A stretch of 64,000 nucleotides of DNA from Rhinopithecus roxellana (GCF_007565055.1 NC_044567.1:45063980-45127979); one strand, 5' to 3'; positions 53,465 to 64,000 are shown, numbered from the stretch's first letter. A program made the numbers and translations. Notes: generated by a model not told the origin, from the letters alone.

Positions 53465-53700
53465 TAAAATTTATGAGCCCTGTTGCTGGGTCAGACTGTC
53501 TGGGTCCACAGGCCAATTCCTCCAGTCACTGGTTGTATGAAAGTGGGAAAGTTAATATCTCTGTGCCTCTGTTTCCTCATCTATAATATGGAAAACATAA
53601 CAATACTAGGGTTATTGTGAGGATTAAATGGAGTCAATAAATGCAATGTGCTTAGGACAGCAGCCGGCCTAAGGTAGGCTCATGAAGGCACTGGCTGTTC
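53465..53700 (+). repeat. MIR SINE
   Basis: Sense MIR: GTCTGGGTCCACAGGCC, GTGCCTCTGTTTCCTCATCT, GGTTATTGTGAGGATTAAAT. Confidence 0.88.
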
Positions 53701-54744
53701 TTATTATACAAGAGTCTTGGCGATGCCTTGGAGTGCAATTTGGTTCTCCTGTTTTTACTGGGCCAAGCTTGACTACATCTAGACCACGCTTTGCTGGTGT
53801 TACATTCTGAGTGTTCCTACTTACAAGATCGCATGGGATGCAGCTACAGAAACTGTGCTTGGCACAGCCATGATTCCTGCTCTCAGGGAGGTCCCAGGCC
53901 AAAGAAAAACAAAACTGCCTCCTCTCGTATTTATCTGAAGAACCAGAGTAAGCATGTATCATTATTTGTTTTACAGTCGAGTTGAGTCAGAGAAGAGAAT
54001 ACACATATATTTATTCTGAAAAAGGAACAGACTTCATTGAAGAGTCCACCAGAGCCAGTAAAAAAGACTGATGCGTTAGGTATTTGGAAGAAGAAAAGAA
54101 AGGAAGCTGGAGATTAAGTGCAGCAAGAGGCATTTTAATGTTCCTGGTAACTGATTTATAAATTCCGTGTTAAGGCTCTGCTCATTTGATTCTTTGCCGT
54201 GAATATAGCATCTCCATTTTTCCATTTTATAGTCTTGGCGGGAAATGGCCTTTTTCGGAGCTGCCACTTAAAGCACTTAACTGTGCCGTGGGGCATCTTG
54301 GGACAAGGCTGATGATAAGAGCCTGTTGTTGGCCCCAGGGGAAGAGCTGTCCCCAGTGCAGTATGGGCTTAGCCAGGCCTGTCCTTCTCTTGGTGGGCTC
54401 CAGCCCCTTCTCCTCCCCTGCTCTTCCCTCCCTGCCCCTCCACCTCTTCAGAGCTTACCTGCACTCTGGGAGTCTGGAAACTGCTCCTGCAAACCCCCAG
54501 CCCTTGGCTTCTTCCCTGAATAACCAGAATTTCATTCCCATCTTTGGGAAATAGCATTTCAGGCTGCTTAGGTTATGATTTAAAGCAGGATAAACCCAAG
54601 CCAATGACAAATTTTGGAGGGTTTTTCATTGATCATTTCTTCTGTTGCTCTTTTAGCCTGAGTGATGGCAAATGAATAGTTCTCCAGGATCCTTTTCTAC
54701 AAGCAGCGCCTCCCTAAGCAAGCTTCTCCTTGGAATGGAGAGTA
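53701..54744. other. Mostly unique, no gene seen
   Basis: A 122-codon plus-strand frame (54186-54554) has no recognised domain. No repeats that I can name. Confidence 0.4.
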
Positions 54745-54885
54745 GAAGTTCAACTTCGAGGTCAGACAGACCTGGCTCCAACACTTACTCACACATGGGA
54801 GCTGCTCCAAGACTCAGCATCCTCACCGGTAAGATGGGGACATGATTAACACCTGCCTCAAAAAGCTCTGCTGTTATTCAATAAC
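54745..54885 (+). repeat. MIR SINE
   Basis: Sense MIR: GGTCAGACAGACCTGGCTCC, CTCAGCATCCTCACCGGTAA, GATGGGGACATGATTAACAC. Confidence 0.8.
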
Positions 54886-55207
54886 TTCTTGCAAGGAAGG
54901 CGAGGCTGGCAAGCCAGCTGTTACCATCGTGGCTCACCTGGCTGAGTCCATACAGGGTGCGTTAGTGCAAGCCCTTGGCAGAGACCCAGGTATCAGATCT
55001 GTAGCTCAGCGTGGCTCCTGGTCAGGGTAGCAAGAGCCCCTGGGGGGTCCACCCACCTTGTGCTGGGCACTGGGTCAGTGACTGACCCCAGGCTGAGCAA
55101 ACAGAGGGCCTGCTTCTCCCACCCGAAGGCCAGCTAGTAAAGCAGGAAGCACATGGATATATGAGCCAAAAAGACCTGGGCTCTTATTAAAAACAAAAAT
55201 AAATATA
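54886..55207. other. Unique sequence, no gene seen
   Basis: No repeat or coding signature recognised. A-rich at its end (55190-55220). Confidence 0.35.
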
Positions 55208-55377
55208 ATAAAATCAAAATTAGAGAGTTGTCTTGGTGTGGTAGCCTGTAATCTCAGCATTTTTGGAGGCTGAGGCAGGAGAATTGCTTGAGTCCAGGAG
55301 TTCAAGACTACCCTGGCCAACATAGCAAGACCCCATCTCTACTTTTGAAAAAATGAAAAATAAAATAAAATAAAAGC
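55208..55377 (+). mobile_element. Free left Alu monomer (FLAM-like)
   Basis: Single Alu arm (TTGGTGTGGTAGCCTGTAAT to CCCCATCTCTACTTTTG) followed by an AAAAT tail, with no right arm. It is a 7SL-derived monomer or a truncated Alu. Confidence 0.8.
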
Positions 55378-55404
55378 CAGTCTCAGCATTTCAGCATTAC
55401 TTGT

Positions 55405-55490
55405 ACCCCTCCCTTCCCCTTTCATTTCCTCTTTTCTCCCTCCTCCCTTTCCCTCCTACCTCTCTCCTCCACTCTCACTCCCCTCAGCGC
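55405..55490. repeat. CT-rich low-complexity tract
   Basis: Pyrimidine run with TCCCTTCCCC, TCCTCTTTTC and CCTCCTCCC blocks. Confidence 0.8.
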
Positions 55491-55924
55491 CCCAGCAGTA
55501 AAAGGGTCATAATATTATTGGGGTCATCAAATAAGATAATGGATATAAAGGGACTCCATCAACTCTAAAGCACTTTACGAATATTCACTCTGAGGGAAGA
55601 GTCCCCTGGGGATTTCTATGGTAGGGGGAGCCTGGTTGGCACTAAACAAGAAGAGGAAACCTCTCTCTTCCCACTCTCGAGATGACAGCACTAGGGCCTC
55701 ATCATATTAGAAAACAAAGCCCAGGCTGAGAGGTGAGAACCAAATCCCGGTCACCACGGCAATTGGGCTGGTCAGGTGAGGTCACCCTGTCCTTTCACAT
55801 TGGAATAAGATTGGCCCAAGCACTGAATCCTAAGATGTCTCCGAGTTCTCAGGGGCTCAAAATCTGGGGATCACTTTCAACTCTGCATTGTAGCTTCAAA
55901 TTCTGGCTGGTGTTCATCTCGAAA
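55491..55924. other. Unique sequence with a faint MIR-like end
   Basis: AATAAGATAATGGATATAAA then AAAGCACTTTACG (55528-55580) may be a MIR remnant. The rest is unassigned. Confidence 0.35.
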
Positions 55925-56140
55925 GTAACAGCTAACATTTATGAAGCTGTTCAGAGTGCTTTGTGCATATTAGACCATCCACTCCTCACAGCCCCCTGGC
56001 AGGTAGAAACTATTAGCCCCATTTTACAGATGATGGGAATGGGGCACAGACAGGCTAAGTAACTTGCCCAAGGACACAGAGCTAGGACACTAACTATGGA
56101 AGTTACCAGCGCCCAAGCTCCTAACCTCCAGTGCCTCCAT
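55925..56140 (-). repeat. MIR SINE
   Basis: Antisense MIR: ACATTTATGAAGCTGTTCAG, AGCCCCATTTTACAGATGAT, GCTAAGTAACTTGCCCAAGG. Confidence 0.92.
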
Positions 56141-56155
56141 CTCATCAGAATTTTG

Positions 56156-56451
56156 TTTTTTTTATTTTTTGAGACAGAGTTTCATTCTTGTCACTCAGGC
56201 TGGAGTGCAATGGTGTGATCTCGGCTCACTGCAACCTCTGCCTCCTGGGTTCAAGCGATTCTCCTGCCTCAGCCTCCTGAGTAGCTGGAATTACAGGCGC
56301 CCACCACCACGCCTGGCTAATTTTGTATTTTTAGTAGAGATGGAGTTTTACCATGTTGGCCAGGCTGGTCTTGAACTCCTAACCCTAGGTGATCTACCTG
56401 CCTCAGCCTCCCAAAGTGCTGGGATTACAGGTGTGAGGCACCATGCCTGGC
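56156..56451 (-). mobile_element. AluS-type SINE
   Basis: Antisense Alu. CTCATCAGAATTTT and CTCATCACATTTT flank it as a target duplication. Confidence 0.93.
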
Positions 56452-56474
56452 CTCATCACATTTTATCTCCCGCG

Positions 56475-56665
56475 TGCTACTCCGCTCCAGCCTGGGCAAC
56501 AGAGCGAGACTAGGTCTCAAAAAAAAAATAATAATAATAAAAGATAGAAGCAACTCAACTGTCCATCTTTGTCCAATGAACGGATAAAGAAAATGTGGTT
56601 TATACATATAATGGGCTATTATTGGATGGAATTAATTACTTAATACTAATGGAATATTATTCACC
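56475..56665 (+). mobile_element. Alu 3' scrap and L1M ORF2 scrap
   Basis: 56480-56540 is only the last 40 bp of an Alu with an A/AAT tail (CTCCAGCCTGGGCAACAGAG). 56545-56665 is a short sense L1M ORF2 piece (CAACTGTCCATCTTTGTCC, CTAATGGAATATTATTCA). Confidence 0.7.
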
Positions 56666-57476
56666 CCCCATTCCGTGTGCCTCCTCTCACTTTATTATGC
56701 CAATCATTCAGTCCTAGCCCCATCAGGATCCAGCGCTTGCCCTTCCAGGCCAAAGAGGCAAAAAACTGGCATGACTATGGTCTCTGCAGGCATCCTCCAT
56801 CAACACAGATCCTGGCCTCGAGATTTCATTCTTCCCCTTCTCCCTCCCTGACCTGTCTTGTAAGTGAAAGATACGATTTATTTGCCCACTGAGGTAGACT
56901 GTGCCAACCCCATCAGCAGTTCCTACAGTGGGATTTGGTGCAAAATGACACATTTTTTCAACCCTTTTTCACAAGATATCATGTCTGTCTACAAAACGGT
57001 CTCTGGACTGGGGCAAAATGGATTAAATCAGTGGGGTGTGAGAAAATCAGTAAATAGTGTGGGAGGAAAATATTAGAACATTTATATTTCTATATAAAAA
57101 TAAGCAATTAAACTATGTGTTCAATATTAACATATAGTTCAGGAATGTACCACTATTCTGCAGATTGGTAATAGTATGACTTATAAATAAATGTGCCTGT
57201 CTTAAGACAGGGTGCTCAAAAAGTATAAGCATTCTCTCATACAAAGTTGGGTGAGCAACTAAAACACTTGGTGACCATGGAACCAGGTGACAGTCCAGTT
57301 AGGTGACCATCAAGCTGCCAAACAGGTAATCTCAGAGAGAACTGACCAACCAGAAACCCAGTCTTTAGTGATCTGCCACAGAGCTCTACCTGCTGCCCTG
57401 AGCTGTTGTGCATAAGCTAATATTTTGGAGAATAGAAAAGTAAAATAGGTATTGCATTATTCTAAATTTTCTGTTT
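56666..57476. other. Unique sequence, no gene seen
   Basis: No repeat named with confidence. Frames of up to 76 codons without recognised homology. Confidence 0.4.
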
Positions 57477-57479
57477 TCT

Positions 57480-57788
57480 TTTTTTTTTTTTTTTTTTTTC
57501 TTTTGAGACAGGGTCTTGCTCTGTCATGCAGGCTGGAATGCAGTGGTGCAGTCTCAGCTCACTGCAACCTTCACCTCCTGAGCTCAAAAGATCCTCCCAT
57601 CTCAGCTTTCTGAGTAGCTGGAACTACAGGCACATGCCGCCATGCCCAGCTACGTGTTTTATTTTTTTGTAGTGACAGGGTCTCCTTGTGTCGCCCAGGC
57701 TGATCTTGAACTCCTTGGCTCAAGTGATCCTCCTACCTCAGCCTCCCAAAGTCCTGGAATTACAAGGAATGAGCCACCATGCATGGCC
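57480..57788 (-). mobile_element. AluJ-type SINE
   Basis: Antisense, diverged Alu with a T-rich tail (CAAAAGATCCTCCCATCTC, CCTTGGCTCAAGTGATCC). Confidence 0.9.
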
Positions 57789-58161
57789 TAGCCTATGTTT
57801 TCTTGTCACATAATAACGTTATATAATTGTCTATATATTCCAAAATCTCTGAGTTCTTTATTTTCTGCTGCACACAACTGAAACACCCTCTCCTTTTGAA
57901 AAAGAGTAAACAAAAACATTCCAAAATACTAAGTGCTTATATTTAAATGGTAACTATGTGAGAAATTTCTCTTCTTTTCTCTATTTTTCATATTTTCAGT
58001 ATGCAGATATATTATTTTTACAAAGAGCAAACGCAGGTATTTCTTTTGTTTTTCAGTATTTTTTCCTCCCTAAGTAAGTTGCGTTTTCATATACTCTGCC
58101 AAGAATCACGCAGGAAACTGAGGCCCACAGGCCTTTATTTTTAAGGATATCAGCAAAAGAG
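57789..58161. other. AT-rich sequence, no gene seen
   Basis: Possibly a decayed L1 3' UTR (TTCAGTATGCAGATATATTA), but too degenerate to call. Confidence 0.35.
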
Positions 58162-58453
58162 GGCCAGGTGCGGTGGCTCACACCTGTAATCCCAACACTT
58201 TGGGAGGCTGAGGTGGGAGGATCACTTAAGCCTGGGAGTTCAAGACCAACCTGGGCAACATAGTGAGAATCCATCTCTACAAAAAGTCAAAAAACTTAGC
58301 CAGGCATGGTGGCACATGCCTGTGATCCCAGCTACTCTGGAGGCTGAGGTAGGAAGATCTCTTGAGCCCAGGAGGTAGAGGCTGCAGTGACTGCACCACT
58401 GCACTCCAGCCTGGGTAACAGAGCAAGACTCTGTCTCAAAAAAAAAAAAAAGA
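58162..58453 (+). mobile_element. AluJ-type SINE
   Basis: Sense Alu (GGGAGGATCACTTAAGCCTG, GAGCCCAGGAGGTAGAGGCT) with a small right-arm deletion and a 14-A tail. Confidence 0.92.
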
Positions 58454-58639
58454 ATAAGAAGAAAGAATATTGGCAGAAGTGGACAGTATGCCACCGGTTT
58501 CAGATATTTCCTTCACATTCCGAAGAAAATGTCAGTGACAACATTTCACGTTTGACTTGCACTCTGCAATCTGCACCCACCATCCCCCATGGTAAAACCG
58601 GTTTGGGACTCAGCTCGTCCTGCCCTGCCTGTCTGGGAT

Positions 58640-58868
58640 ATGGTGAGGGTGGTTAGGATTGTGGCTGTGCAGGCCACGCCATGAGGTTCAAATCCTGAGA
58701 CCTGGCCAAGCCACCTAACTCCGTGCCTCTGTTTTGCCACCTGTAATGGGGTATAATGATAATGGTGCTTGGTTCTCAGGGTGTTCGAGGGTGGAATGGG
58801 TTAATCCAGGCAAAGTGTTTACAGCACTTCCTGTACTTGGTACATCTACCAAGTACATTATCGCTGTA
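58640..58868 (+). repeat. MIR SINE
   Basis: Sense MIR: GGTTCAAATCCTGAGACCTG, CTGTTTTGCCACCTGTAATG, GGTGTTCGAGGGTGG, AAAGTGTTTACAGCACTTCC. Confidence 0.8.
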
Positions 58869-58879
58869 ATGTTTATTTC

Positions 58880-59172
58880 CCATGAATCCCACACAGCTCA
58901 CTCCCCCTTGTCATTAGTTCAAATGTGCCCTCCTCTGAGAAGCCTTCCCCGACCATCCCATCCAATCCCCAACCCCACTGTACCCTGCCACCCTCTGGCC
59001 CCTACTCTGCTTGATTTTTCTTCGTTGCCCTTATGAGGTGTCCCTTGCTAAAGTGTAAGCCCCATGAGGGCAGGGACTTGATCTTCCCCATATTCTGAAT
59101 AATCCCCAGTGCTTTTAACAGTACCTGGCCCATAGCAGCCACCCAGTAAATTTCTGCTTGGATGAAGGAGTA
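58880..59172 (+). repeat. L2 LINE 3' end
   Basis: Sense L2: TGAGAAGCCTTCCCCGACC, CCCCATGAGGGCAGGGACTT, CCCCAGTGCTTTTAACAGTA, CAGTAAATTTCTGCTTGGAT. Confidence 0.92.
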
Positions 59173-59194
59173 CATTCCATCTCTGTCCTCACGT

Positions 59195-59315
59195 GAAACC
59201 TAATTTATAGGGAAGGAACAGATGCAGAGAGGTAAAGCAAAGTGTCTAGGGCACACAGCCAAGAAGTGACCCAGTGCAGCCTTGAAGCCAGGTCTTCTGA
59301 CTCCAGGAGGACTCA
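59195..59315 (-). repeat. MIR SINE fragment
   Basis: Antisense MIR: GAACAGATGCAGAGAGGTAA, CTAGGGCACACAGCCAAG, CAGGTCTTCTGACTCCAGGA. Confidence 0.8.
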
Positions 59316-59344
59316 CCTTTCCCAATTAGTGCTTGAGTCTCTCT

Positions 59345-59720
59345 GCTAGACTCACTCACTCTTCCCTGGTCTTGGAACACTGTCTTCTCTGTGCTCCTGG
59401 CTGTGGCCACACTGAACACCCGGCAGTGTCTCAATCCTATGACGCTTCACTCACCTCCAGATCTTACCCATGCCATCTCCTCATCTGGAGCCCTCACCCT
59501 GCTCCTCTTCACCTGGATACCAACTTCTAGTCATCCTGTGAATCTCAGCCTCTCAGAAGGCCCCTTCTTCCAGGAAGTCTGCCTGATTGACTGCCAGGCA
59601 GCCGCCCCTCCTCTGTGTTCCCACAGACCACGTATCAATCTGTGTTTAATCCTCTCTTTACCTGCACTGCACCCCCATGTTCTAAGCTCCATAAGGACAG
59701 AGAGAGACATTTAACTCACT
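59345..59720 (+). repeat. L2 LINE 3' region
   Basis: Sense L2: CTGGAGCCCTCACCCTGC, TTCTTCCAGGAAGTCTGCC, TCTAAGCTCCATAAGGACAG. Confidence 0.75.
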
Positions 59721-59763
59721 AAACACCCCTGAGCGATGGGTATCATTACCCCCATTGTGGGCG

Positions 59764-59803
59764 GCTCAGCTTATCAGGCTCAGCCTATCAGGCTCAGCCT
59801 GGG
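59764..59803. repeat. 14-bp tandem repeat
   Basis: CTCAGCTTATCAGG, CTCAGCCTATCAGG, CTCAGCCTGGG: 2.7 units. Confidence 0.9.
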
Positions 59804-60264
59804 CTTTGGGTTCAAGCTAGTCTTACTCTAGAGCTATGAGAGGCCCCTCACTCATGCCATGCAGGGGCCCAGCTGCCCACTTCTCATCTGCAGTCTTCAC
59901 CCTCCACTGGGCACCCAGCAGGGGGGTGCTGGTGTGAGTCCTTCGGAACCACCCATCCTCTTGTCTAAGGTCTCTCTTCTGCAGACCCCATGACTTGGGC
60001 CACACCTCCTCTGACTGACCCCATGGGACCTCCCCCTCAGCCCCCCGGCTTCCAGTGCATAACTCTACCCTTAGGGTAGGGTCTCTCTCAGGACCACCCA
60101 GTCAGGCTTCCTCCCTAGGATCAGACCAGGTCCACGAAATCCACACTTTGCATCCCTGAACGCTGCAAGTACAGGTCAGAGCATCAGCCCCTCACCCTGA
60201 CATTCAGGTCCTTGCCCACCTTTTCCTTCTTCCTATTCTTTTCTACTCAGGCCTCAGCAAAATG
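59804..60264. other. Unique sequence, no gene seen
   Basis: No repeat or exon recognised. Confidence 0.4.
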
Positions 60265-60470
60265 AGAACAGGTCACAGCTACTAAGCATTTTTGGCACAC
60301 CAGGCACTGCTCTGGCCTCCTCACGCATTTCAACCCATCAACTCTTCACAATACCCTGTGAAGGAGTTACAGCTTCTCTCCCCATTTTATAGATGGTCGC
60401 ATAGCAAGGAAGGGACAACGCTGGGATTTGAACCCAGAGCCCAGAGGCTTATCTTCTCTACTACACGACC
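60265..60470 (-). repeat. MIR SINE
   Basis: Antisense MIR: ACTAAGCATTTTTGGCACAC, CTCCCCATTTTATAGATGGT, GCTGGGATTTGAACCCAGAG. Confidence 0.9.
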
Positions 60471-60489
60471 TACCTGGTGAAGCCCAGCT

Positions 60490-60810
60490 ACACTGCACCC
60501 TCGCCCACCTCCCCGCATCTGATGATGCTGTTCCTTCTGTCCGAATCTTGCCTCTTTGTCCTCCTCACCTGGCTGGTTCCTCCTTGTCCTTCCAGGTTAA
60601 GGTCCTTCATGCTCCTTGACAAAGCTCCCCCTTCCTGCTCAGTACCCCACACCCTTTCTACAGGTCTCTGAAATATCCCCTGTAGATTGCAAACTCCTTG
60701 AGGACAGGGAAGGTTCCCTCTGACATGGACTCTGCACCCCCAGCTCCTGAAGCCAGGCCTGGAAGGCAAGAGGTGCTCAGTAAATATTTAGTGAACAAGC
60801 CACTAAGTGA
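60490..60810 (+). repeat. L2 LINE 3' end
   Basis: Sense L2: AAACTCCTTGAGGACAGGGA, AGGTGCTCAGTAAATATTTA, GTGAACAAGCC. Confidence 0.88.
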
Positions 60811-61420
60811 ATGAGGAAAGGGGCCTGACTCTCGATTTTCCAATTTGGAAAGCTTGCTGCTCTCCAGGACAAAGACTTCACATCACTCATGGATATAAAT
60901 GGACAGTTTCAAAGGCTTAATCCTTCCACACTTACTGCAAACCCATACACACATGGAAATAAATACGTTTCTTTTTTAGGAGGAAAAAGAAAGCTTTTTC
61001 ATGGCATCATAAAAACAACGGTTTATTTTTCATCTCCCAGAGTCTGTCTGGGTTTAGTTATGCTCCAGAGCCTGCGAAAGACTCTGAGCGAACACTGACT
61101 TGAAAAATCACCATCTCCACGGCTGCCCAAGGCGCGTGGAAGGAGTAGAAATTTCTCTGTGTGTCCATCTGTGTGTGTCCAAGGGTTATCAATCACCCTC
61201 AGAATGGGGCCTGTGTGGGTGGGGTGACTCTGTCATCCACAGCAAATGGCAAACAGATTTGGTGAAAGAGAGGACATGTAAGCAGGGGAGCTGGAAACGA
61301 TGGAGAGGAAAAGAACACGCATACATTTTCAAGATGCTTAAACCTATTATTAGGACCCAAGGAGTTCCAATGCCCTTGATATTGGGCAGTTACAAGTCTA
61401 TGCTGTCTTTTCCTGGGTCC
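60811..61420. other. Unique sequence, no gene seen
   Basis: A 131-codon plus-strand frame (61100-61495) has no recognised domain and lacks supporting splice or homology evidence. Confidence 0.4.
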
Positions 61421-61539
61421 GTCAATAACCTCCAAACTCAGATGGAGATTCTACTTGCATTCATTCTGAGATGGGCATTAACACTGCCCCCATAATACTT
61501 GCCCCCTCTGCCTGCTGGGCACACCTAGGGCGAATATTC

Positions 61540-62205
61540 TAGCCCCCTGTGCATTTGGCTGGGGATCTAGAATAACTAGGCTAACTCTGGCCAGTGACTA
61601 ACTCCGGCCAATGAATTTGAGTGGAAATGATGAACGTCACTTCTGGGTTGGGGCATTGAATTGCCAGTGTGAGACCCTCCGGAGACCCATCCATATTGGA
61701 GTTGGTGGCCGCTCTGCTGGCCTGGACTCGGAGTGAAGAGATAAGGGGCAGCAGCACCAGCCACTAGGACGGATGTGGCATGAGTGAGAAAAAGTTGTGT
61801 CGGCCGGGCGCGGTGGCTCAAGCCTATAATCCCAGCACTTTGGGAGGCTGAGACGGGCGGATCACGAGGTCAGGAGATCGAGACCATCCTGGCTCACACG
61901 GTGAAACCCCGTCTCTACTAAAAATACAAAAAAAAAAAAAGAAACTAGCCGGGCGAGGTGGCGGGCGCCTGTAGTCCCAGCTACTCCGGAGGCTGAGGCA
62001 GGAGAATGGCGTAAAACCCAGGAGGCGGAGCTTGCAGTGAGCTGAGATCCGGCCACTGCACTCCAGCCCGGGCGACAGAGCAAGACTCCGTCTCAAAAAA
62101 AAAAAAAAAAAAAAAAAAGTTGTGTCGCTGTAAGACAACAAAAGATCTAAGTTTTGTTGTTGCTTGTTCTGCAGCTTAATCTAGCCTATCCAGACTAATA
62201 CCATG
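61540..62205 (+). repeat. Ancient LTR-like repeat, copy 3, split by AluYR
   Basis: AACTCCGGCCAATGAATTTG, GTCACTTCTGGGTTGGG, GCATGAGTGAG, then after the Alu TTTTGTTGTTGCTTG, TCTGCAGCTTAATCTAGCC and TATCCAGACTAATACCA. Shares the general layout of the copies at 9960 and 13030. Confidence 0.5.
61802..62113 (+). mobile_element. AluYR-type SINE (Old World monkey)
   Basis: Sense, little-diverged Alu (GGCTCAAGCCTATAATCC, GAATGGCGTAAAACCC, GAGATCCGGCCACTGC) with an expanded middle A tract (61929-61941). TSD AAAAAGTTGTGTC at 61789-61801 and 62114-62126. Confidence 0.97.
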
Positions 62206-62682
62206 CAATCAACAGACCCCAAATCCAGAGGCCTTCAGCTTCGGTCCTGGGTCCTATGACATATTAGGAAAGCATTGTTGAGTAAGTCTCTGAGCTTGAG
62301 TTCCCCCAGCTGTAAAATGGGGATCACAGCAAAACCTTCCTCTCTGAGCATCTGCACCAAATGGAAAGCACTTCTGCCATCCCTTTCCTGTATCTGGGTC
62401 CCTACCCCATCCTCTCCTTTCTACTCTGGAGGCTTCACGACAAGAGCAGTTCACAGTCCTGGGGCATGAGACAAACAAGAAAAAGAAACATTGACTTCCT
62501 TCACCAAATACCAGCCCCAGAGCAGATACATGGCTACTACATGTTTTCCACTGGAGGAACCCATCATCCAGCCCAGCCTCAGAACTGATGCCTGCCGAAC
62601 AGTCAGCCCTTTAGGAATCTGAATTTTTTAAGTGTATAGGCCATGTATGTCTATGAAGCTTTGCAAAGAGAAAGAGGGGTGT
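62206..62682. other. Unique sequence with a MIR remnant
   Basis: 62270-62340 (AAGTCTCTGAGCTTGAGTTC, CTGTAAAATGGGGATCACAG) is a sense MIR core. The remainder is unassigned. Confidence 0.5.
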
Positions 62683-63063
62683 CATGCTGTCTTCATCAGC
62701 TCAAGCTGCCATGGCAAAATACCAAAGGCTAGGTGGCTTCAACAACAGACATTTATTTTGCACAATTCTAGAGGCTGGAAAGTCCAAGATTAAGGTGCCA
62801 GCCAATTCCATCCTGGTGAAGGCTCTCTTCCTGGCTTGCAGACATCCATTCTCTCATTGTATGCCCCCAAGGCAAGAGAGAGCCAGCTCTCTGGTGTCTC
62901 TTCTTATGAGGACATTAATCCTATCAGAGCAGATCTCCACTCTCATGATCTCATCTAACCCTAATTATCTTCCAAAAGTCCCATCTCCAAATACCATCAC
63001 ATTAGGGGTTAGATTGTTGACATACAAATTGGGGTGGGAGGACACAATTCGGCCCATGCTAAA
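62683..63063 (-). mobile_element. MLT1-type MaLR LTR, antisense
   Basis: TGCCATGGCAAAATACCAAA, ATTCTAGAGGCTGGAAAGTC, CCAAATACCATCACATTAGG and CATACAAATTGGGGTGGG in order. Confidence 0.88.
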
Positions 63064-63109
63064 TGCATAGCATGACTCATGAAATCTCTGAAACGATTAC
63101 CATCTGACC

Positions 63110-63320
63110 AGCACATTACAGTCTACAGTGCACCTTCCATACATCATCACATTGGATATCCAGAATCAGCCCGTGAGGAAGGCCTTGTAGATGAGGAGAT
63201 AGAGACATACAAAATCTAAGCAGTGGGGCCCACATTTACTCAGCAGGAGGCCAAGAACCCAGGATTCAAGCCCAGATCTTCTGCCTCCCAAGCACACTCT
63301 CCCTTCTTTACACTAAACTG
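63110..63320 (-). repeat. MIR SINE
   Basis: Antisense MIR: GTAGATGAGGAGATAGAGAC, AACCCAGGATTCAAGCCCAG, TCTTCTGCCTCCCAAGC. Confidence 0.82.
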
Positions 63321-63399
63321 CAAAACCTAATACGGCCATTATTCAAATAAGCAGGGGGTGGGAGTGGGCCATGAATGACCTAATAGAAGGGTGAGGCAG

Positions 63400-63620
63400 G
63401 CATGAGGGTTCAGTTCAAGGGCTCTGGACAGGCAGCCCTGAGTTCCAGTCTTGGCTCAGGCCACTGCCTGTGTTCTGACCCTGGACAAGTCATTTGCCTC
63501 CAAGCTCAGTCCTCCACCTGTAATATGGAGGTCACGATTGTTCCTACCCTATAGGGTTGATATGGGGATTCAGTCAGATGAAGCATGAGCTAAGCACAGG
63601 GCCTGACACAAAGAAAGTCC
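63400..63620 (+). repeat. MIR SINE
   Basis: Sense MIR: GAGTTCCAGTCTTGGCTCAG, CTGACCCTGGACAAGTCATT, CCTATAGGGTTGATATGGGG, GAGCTAAGCACAGGGCCTGA. Confidence 0.9.
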
Positions 63621-63624
63621 TTGT

Positions 63625-63854
63625 ATTAGTCTGCTAGGGCTGCCATGACAAAATACCACAGACAGTGTGGCTGAAGCAACAGAAGTTTATTTTTCACAGT
63701 TCTGGAGGCTGGAAGTCCAAGGTGGAGGTGTCAGCAGGGTTATTTCTTCTGAAGGCCTCTCCCCTTGGCTTACAGATGACTGCCCTTCAGCCTCCTCTTC
63801 ACTGTGTCCTCACAGGTCTTTCCCCTATGCATTCTCACACCTTCTGTCCTTCCT
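63625..63854 (-). mobile_element. MLT1-type MaLR LTR, antisense, partial
   Basis: TATTAGTCTGCTAGGGCTGC, CACAGTTCTGGAGGCTGGAA and CACTGTGTCCTCACAGGTC. Interrupted by the Alu at 63855; its remainder lies beyond the window. Confidence 0.88.
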
Positions 63855-64000
63855 CTTTTTTTTTTTTTTTTTTTGAGATAGAGTCTTGCTCTGTCACCCA
63901 GACTGGAGGGCAGTGGTACAATCTCGGCTCACTGCAACCTCCACCTCCCAGGTTCAAGCGATTCTCCTACCTCAGCCTCCCGAGTAGCTGGGATTACAGG
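63855..64000 (-). mobile_element. Alu SINE cut by window edge
   Basis: Antisense Alu right arm: T run, GAGATAGAGTCTTGCTCTG, to GCTGGGATTACAGG at the last base. Confidence 0.93.

Noticed and set aside
1..64000. tRNA, snRNA, Y RNA, 7SK or 5S genes and pseudogenes
   Set aside because: I looked for their characteristic starts and internal promoter boxes by eye and saw none apart from Alu (7SL-derived) sequence. A diverged copy could still be missed.

Overview
The window is nuclear DNA of an Old World monkey (macaque or baboon-like cercopithecid). It is built almost entirely of primate and ancient mammalian interspersed repeats. Four Alu copies (1101-1404, 27318-27619, 48127-48427, 61802-62113) carry features I associate with the cercopithecid AluYR group: a GGCTTGAGCC/GGCTCAAGCC start, CCGGATCTCAGC or the TCCGG/CCGA variant in the right arm, TTTACGCC, and GTCTCGGCC. 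They sit among older AluS and AluJ copies, L1PA and L1M, MaLR LTRs, MIR and L2. I found no intact protein-coding gene, no convincing exon chain, no structural RNA gene and no CRISPR array. Nearly all long open frames are Alu, L1, transposase or simple-repeat translations. The window therefore looks intergenic or deep-intronic.

Layout. 1-10,000: sparse unique DNA with Alus, an AT-rich palindrome (1.4-1.55 kb), an antisense LTR-like block (3.7-4.2 kb), a large TG-rich minisatellite (4.43-4.85 kb) and an L1PA 3' end (7.8-8.6 kb). 10,000-18,590: old antisense L1M pieces with Alu and L1PA insertions, then mostly unique DNA, then a sense L1 tail nested inside another L1 tail. 18,593-28,083: one old antisense L1M broken into pieces by a stack of later insertions. 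The first is a NIPSNAP1 processed pseudogene (about 19.44-21.73 kb, itself carrying an Alu). The second is an Hsmar1 mariner transposon (21.79-25.99 kb), which was split by an L1, which was in turn split by an MLT2A-type ERVL LTR. The last is an AluYR. The L1M ends in a 5' inversion that creates an inverted repeat. 28,084-43,800: MaLR LTRs, MIR/L2, a dense Alu cluster (29.6-39.5 kb), a short retrocopy of an unidentified transcript (37.40-38.08 kb) and a Tigger-type MITE. 43,800-55,200: the least repetitive part, with MIR copies, a 112-bp segment present twice (one copy inserted in a MIR with a clean 10-bp target duplication) and a 755-bp class I ERV solo LTR (52.09-52.84 kb). 55,200-64,000: Alus, MIR/L2 copies, MLT1 LTR pieces and an AluYR.

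The most informative content is the order of insertion. Target-site duplications can be read directly for many elements and give a relative chronology. I see no undescribed gene system. The items most worth a second look are the TSD-flanked 112-bp templated duplication, the five-layer nest at 18.6-28.1 kb, the unidentified poly(A)-tailed retrocopy, and the AluYR with an inverted 5' tip.
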